A stretch of 27,707 bases of DNA from Akkermansiaceae bacterium UBA5688 (GTDB lineage Bacteria > Verrucomicrobiota > Verrucomicrobiia > Verrucomicrobiales > Akkermansiaceae). The stretch is from contig DIHU01000122.1 in assembly GCA_002420315.1 (NCBI GenBank), forward strand, positions 1 through 27,707, in the 5' to 3' direction. A model generated the notes under the pieces. The model did no database searches. It was not told the DNA's origin and saw only the letters and a program-made list of their open reading frames with translations. Shown in pieces: positions 24,449-27,707 of this stretch; position 1 is the stretch's first letter; each line of letters begins with the position of its first letter. Position numbers and translations under genes: made by a program.

Positions 24449-25336
24449 CTACTTCGACTTAAGCCGTCTCAGGATCTGGACCGCTAGTTTACCGTGTGCA
24501 GAAGTAGCATCGATCGCAATGACTGCCTCAGCAACCTCAGTAGCTTGCGCCGTTTGCTTATCATGATTTAAAGCAGCCAGCTTAGGAAAAAGGGCTTTTT
24601 GCAAGAGAACACCTTTAGGTTCAAATTTGATAATGTAATCGTCGACCAATTTAATCACCTGATCATAAGAATCCTTGTGAAAAACCTCCTTGATTGCCCG
24701 ATCCAAATCGGTAAATCCCGTCTCTGCAAGATGATCCTTTCGGAAGCCCAGTGAATCACCGGGATCAAGCTTTGCTAACTCTTCGAGGTGTTCAGCGCTG
24801 AGGGAAGGGTCCGCTCCCCGAGGAGTGCTCTTGATCAGAGCGATCAGACTCTTAGCCCTCTCAAGACCATCCTGCTTATAAGCTTCTTCAATTAATTTCA
24901 ATCTCGCCACCTGATCCTTTGACCGGCGAATGACTTTGGCAGCATACTTTAATGGTTCATTAATGGCCGCGCCGGTTTCCCGAGCATAAACAATCCCTTT
25001 GGAATTAAGAAAAAAGGTCGTCGGATAACGAACAACTCCAAAATTCTCTGCTACCACGCGATTAGCAGCAAGCGGAGAAATTACCCCAGGAGTCTGTTTG
25101 AGAGGAACATCAATAAGAACAGGTATAAAACGGTCTGCAATAGCTGCTTGAAACAAGTCTTGGGAAAGCACGCGCTTCTTGAATTGAACACATGCTCCGG
25201 AAATCTCAGTAGCTAGAAAGACCACATAAACGTCCTTCTTTTCTTCAAATGCCCGCTTCCTAGCGTCTTTAAGATCAGTGAGCCACGCCCCCTCAAGGGG
25301 TAGAATCAGGACTAAGACTAAGACCAATCGAAACAC
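24449..25336 (-). CDS. Secreted thioredoxin-fold protein with SGAC in place of CXXC
   Basis: 295 aa from GTG 25336. This start is preferred because an AAAGGA site lies 10 bases upstream and the next residues form a signal peptide (FRLVLVLVLILPLEG); the longer open frame overlaps the upstream gene. A thioredoxin-7-like domain spans about 25-135: DARKRAFEEKKDVYVVFLA, then SGAC at 46-49 where Cys-X-X-Cys is expected, the strand RFIPVLIDV, and the cis-proline P105 in VRYPTTFFLNSKG. Only the second cysteine remains, so it cannot form the usual disulfide. The rest is helical with TPR-like packing. It follows the next gene by four bases and is probably translated from the same mRNA. Family role unknown. 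Confidence 0.78.
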   Translation of the reverse strand: MFRLVLVLVLILPLEGAWLTDLKDARKRAFEEKKDVYVVFLATEISGACVQFKKRVLSQDLFQAAIADRFIPVLIDVPLKQTPGVISPLAANRVVAENFGVVRYPTTFFLNSKGIVYARETGAAINEPLKYAAKVIRRSKDQVARLKLIEEAYKQDGLERAKSLIALIKSTPRGADPSLSAEHLEELAKLDPGDSLGFRKDHLAETGFTDLDRAIKEVFHKDSYDQVIKLVDDYIIKFEPKGVLLQKALFPKLAALNHDKQTAQATEVAEAVIAIDATSAHGKLAVQILRRLKSK

Positions 25337-25340
25337 TGGA

Positions 25341-26669
25341 CTATTTTCCTTTCTTGATCTTGTCGGCTTGCTTCCGGAGATCATCTGCCTGCTTTTGCAG
25401 AGCACTAGCACGCTTCTCCAGCTCACTGATATCGCGCTTACGCTTTTCCATCGCTTCGTGATTTTCCACCACGTCCTTCATTGCTTGAGCTTTACGGGCT
25501 AGTTTCTCACGCTCAGTTACGGCATTCTTCAGGACAGTGTCTGCCTTTTTCCCGGCTTCACGAAGCGCGTTTAAGGCTGCCTCAGCCGTCTTTATTTTCT
25601 GATCTGCTTCGGATTTGGCTTTCTGCAAATCCTTCTCCGTGGCGATTGCTTTGACCAAATCTTCCTCAGCTGTTTTGGCATCTTTTTTTAGCTCATTGAT
25701 ATCAGTGACGATAGCAACTGGCTTAGACACGATTGGTTTCCGAGGCTTCGGATTTTTGGCCATCTCCTTTATTTTCGCCGCTCGGGTTTTTGCCCCCTTA
25801 ATCTGTTCACTAAATTTATCGGCCTGCTTGCCAAGTTCTGACTCAGGGGCAAGTTTCTTCATCGCCCCAATCGCCGTCACGGCCTCGTCATACTTCTTTA
25901 AAGAATAGAGTGCTTGGACCTCATACATCTGAATTCGCTGGGCGTCCTCCCCTTTAAGATTCTCTCCATCCTTCTTGGATGCTTTGATGATATCATCATA
26001 TTTCTTGTCACGAAACATCATATTATAGCGCGCTTTCTCCTGTTTGAGTGCTTCGGCTTTTTTGATCTCAGCGACATAACCAGTCTTCCCATCTTTGTCG
26101 GCCTCAGCAATGAGCGTTAACTCGGGAGCATAGTAATCGCGAATAAAATTTTGAGGGAGAGCCTTCAACGCGTTTACGTAAAGCTCGGCGCGCTTGAAAT
26201 CCTTCTCTTCAAAGGCAGCAGCAAATGCCTTGTCACGATCGACTCGAACTTGATGCATCTCCCCAAGATGCTTCAAATACTCAGTAGCATCCTCTCGGAT
26301 CTCGCTCGAATAAGCATAAGGTCTGCCCTTAAAATCGGTTAGAACCACCGATGGGATCGTTTTAAAATGGTAATCCTGCTCAAGCTCGAGAATCTGTTCG
26401 TGGGCTTCGTCCCGTGTTCTGGGAATTGCGAAAAGCACTTGCACAAAATCCTTACCCATCGCCTTTTTAAATGGATCTGTCTTGAGAACCTTCTCTTCGA
26501 AGGACTTGCTTCGGGGGTGCCAACCCGAACCTGAAAAGATCATAAGAACATCCTTCTTCGATTGAGCCGCATTAGCCTGAGCCTCTTTAAGAAGTTCCTT
26601 GGGAGCCTTGGCATGAAGCAAGAAGGGAATAGCAATCAACGCAGATGCAAAAACGGAAAGTGGTTTCAT
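25341..26669 (-). CDS. Secreted cysteine-free thioredoxin-fold protein with TPR and coiled-coil tail
   Basis: 442 aa. A signal peptide (MKPLSVFASALIAIPFLLHAKA) is followed by a thioredoxin-7-like domain at about 25-140. The usual Cys-X-X-Cys position reads HPRS (51-54) in FSGSGWHPRSKSFEEKVL; the cis-proline P106 in KTIPSVVLTDFKG is kept. No cysteine occurs in the protein. Residues about 145-300 are helical with TPR-like repeats (YDDIIKASKKDGENL, QALYSLKKYDEAVTAIGAM). A KPRKPIVSKP linker leads to a Lys/Glu/Ala-rich coiled coil at about 335-442. By family knowledge such folds serve as binding or scaffold modules when the cysteines are lost; this is inference. It is coupled to the following thioredoxin-like gene. 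Confidence 0.8.
   Translation of the reverse strand: MKPLSVFASALIAIPFLLHAKAPKELLKEAQANAAQSKKDVLMIFSGSGWHPRSKSFEEKVLKTDPFKKAMGKDFVQVLFAIPRTRDEAHEQILELEQDYHFKTIPSVVLTDFKGRPYAYSSEIREDATEYLKHLGEMHQVRVDRDKAFAAAFEEKDFKRAELYVNALKALPQNFIRDYYAPELTLIAEADKDGKTGYVAEIKKAEALKQEKARYNMMFRDKKYDDIIKASKKDGENLKGEDAQRIQMYEVQALYSLKKYDEAVTAIGAMKKLAPESELGKQADKFSEQIKGAKTRAAKIKEMAKNPKPRKPIVSKPVAIVTDINELKKDAKTAEEDLVKAIATEKDLQKAKSEADQKIKTAEAALNALREAGKKADTVLKNAVTEREKLARKAQAMKDVVENHEAMEKRKRDISELEKRASALQKQADDLRKQADKIKKGK
25347..25352 (-). promoter_or_regulatory. Ribosome binding site of the SGAC thioredoxin-like gene
   Basis: AAAGGA on the minus strand lies inside the last codons of the upstream gene, 10 bases before GTG 25336. 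It supports the GTG start and indicates that the downstream gene is translated from the shared mRNA. Confidence 0.55.
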
Positions 26670-26728
26670 AACAATTTAGATTAATGTCTCCCTGCAAATT
26701 CACCCAACCATAGCGAACCGTCGAGTGG

Positions 26729-26762
26729 AAAAATAAAAAGGCTCCGGAATACCGAAGCCTTT
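26729..26762 (-). terminator. Rho-independent terminator of the Verru_Chthon cassette gene
   Basis: On the minus strand the stem AAAGGCT-T-CGG, loop TATT, CCG-G-AGCCTTT is followed by a T-rich tail (TTATTTTT). In plus coordinates the arms are 26737-26747 and 26752-26762, with a single mismatch at 26744/26755. It begins 33 bases after the TAG of the cassette gene and precedes the cysteine-free thioredoxin-like gene, separating the two transcripts. Confidence 0.85.
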
Positions 26763-26795
26763 CAGGGACAAAAAATGCTCTTCCTTGAGCAAGGA

Positions 26796-27707
26796 CTAGA
26801 CCTCGTCGGCATGGAGCCAACGGAAGGAAACAATCTGGAAACGACGTCCAAAGTTTACTTCACCGTCCTGGGGGACACGTGGGTTTAATCCAGTGACCTG
26901 ATCGGGCCTAACAGGCTCCGGAGTACGTTGAACAACAGCTTCACACCAGGCTCTTGCAACAACCTTACCACTTATATTACGGGATTCTCCATAGGAACGG
27001 ACCTTGAAGGTATCCGAGCGAGCAGAGAGTCCAGAACCAATGACCTGAAGAATGTCACCTTGAGTGATGTATCCAGGAGTTCCATAACCAGTGGAAGCTG
27101 GCTTGAGAAGCTGATCACTGCGAGTGAGATCGGACTGTCGAGGATTACCCTCAGCCACTAGACCACCCTGATTGGGCAGGCTCTGCTTAGTGATTGGAAA
27201 CTGCTGATTCTGACCACGATTGGGGAGTGACTGCTCGAGAGCGGCTTCAATCGCACCGTTGCGCCCAGTCGGATCTTCAGTGAGGCGACGATTCACGAAA
27301 TCTGAAAGCCCAAAGAACGGAGCACGCACCTTGACCTCGCGGACGATGGCCTCTGCAAGCGAGTCAATCTCCTGATCACCCAGACTGCGGAAACCTGTGA
27401 ACACCTTAGTGGAATATTCAGCTTTATCATTCTCCTGACCCTGCGGAAAGAGAGTGCGGGGGAATGGAGTCCGGTTTGGTGAGCCATAACCGGTGTCACG
27501 AGTTGTTGCCAGCAGAGCCTTCCAGGCCTCCTTGTTAGTGGAGTGAACATCAAACCCACCATCGATCATGAGCCGACCTGCTGCGCGGAACATATCATTC
27601 AAATCATTTGTTGGGTCTCCATTGCGATCCCAGAGTCTTAGGTTGCCATTATTGAGGGGGCTTCGAATCGGATCTTGAGCGAAGTTAGCAACCTGATTCG
27701 GAGTTCC
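26796..27707 (-). CDS. Verru_Chthon cassette protein A, C-terminal part (runs off the window)
   Basis: 304 codons are visible, including the TAG at 26796-26798. The frame stays open to the right edge, so the true start lies outside; a TTG at 27602 is not a real start. Visible signatures are GRLMIDGGFDVHSTNKEAWKALL (a degenerate form of the family's GAFNVNST-EAWKALL), RAPFFGLSDFVNRRL, GDILQVIGSGLSARSDTFKVRSYGE and ARAWCEAVVQRTPEPV, ending in FQIVSFRWL. These match the large protein A of the four-gene cassette first noted in Verrucomicrobium and Chthoniobacter, whose other members B, C and D carry pilin-like N-termini. Family knowledge suggests a type II secretion or pilus-like surface role; no experiment is known to me. 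The other cassette genes, if present, lie to the right. Confidence 0.75.
   Translation of the reverse strand, partial: GTPNQVANFAQDPIRSPLNNGNLRLWDRNGDPTNDLNDMFRAAGRLMIDGGFDVHSTNKEAWKALLATTRDTGYGSPNRTPFPRTLFPQGQENDKAEYSTKVFTGFRSLGDQEIDSLAEAIVREVKVRAPFFGLSDFVNRRLTEDPTGRNGAIEAALEQSLPNRGQNQQFPITKQSLPNQGGLVAEGNPRQSDLTRSDQLLKPASTGYGTPGYITQGDILQVIGSGLSARSDTFKVRSYGESRNISGKVVARAWCEAVVQRTPEPVRPDQVTGLNPRVPQDGEVNFGRRFQIVSFRWLHADEV

Noticed and set aside
25337..25426. Longer N-terminus of the SGAC thioredoxin-like protein
   Set aside because: It runs inside the coding end of the upstream gene and breaks the signal peptide; GTG 25336 has a ribosome binding site.
27602..27602. TTG as the start of the right-edge gene
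   Set aside because: The frame is open without a stop up to 27707 and the upstream residues fit the protein family, so the gene is simply cut by the window edge.

Overview
The window looks like ordinary chromosome from a Verrucomicrobiota bacterium, probably near Verrucomicrobiales/Akkermansiaceae. The pointers are a partial Verru_Chthon cassette protein A at the right edge, DUF1080 proteins beside a DUF1080-sulfatase fusion, a PQQ-type propeller carrying EF-hands, a DUF5916 outer-membrane protein, and a secreted protein with the C-terminal style common in that phylum. The placement rests on gene content; no 16S gene is present. I count 20 complete genes and one partial gene. I see no tRNA, rRNA, CRISPR array, insertion sequence or phage gene.

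Layout. (1) 28-7993, all minus: an ABC exporter, a PQQ-like propeller with EF-hands, and a coupled RND pump (adaptor then permease, overlapping by 1 base). (2) 8223-14062, polymer/envelope block: a DUF5916 outer-membrane protein and a secreted DUF1080 protein on minus, then a divergent DUF1080-sulfatase fusion on plus. (3) 14224-17509: minus operon YcxB-like membrane protein, ribonuclease HI, secreted trypsin-like protein, with a divergent secreted protein of unknown function. (4) 17602-20910: housekeeping gltA (minus) and tsaB (plus), then a membrane-anchored PHP-domain protein. (5) 20921-23546: tight minus operon DUF3147 membrane protein, DUF2891 secreted protein, PaaK-like adenylating enzyme. 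(6) 23582-24436: a divergent lipoprotein whose sequence resembles the lysozyme fold. (7) 24449-26669: two coupled secreted thioredoxin-fold proteins, both without a CXXC motif. (8) 26796 to the right edge: the 3' part of Verru_Chthon cassette protein A, followed by a clear terminator.

Most of the gene products are predicted to act outside the cytoplasm: efflux, outer membrane, secreted hydrolases and lipoproteins. Only gltA, tsaB, rnhA and the PaaK-like ligase are clearly cytoplasmic. No transcription factor or two-component gene is present, so regulation cannot be inferred beyond operon structure. Nothing here is an obvious defence or mobile system. The least explained parts are the cysteine-less thioredoxin pair, the lysozyme-like lipoprotein, and the DUF3147-DUF2891-PaaK operon.
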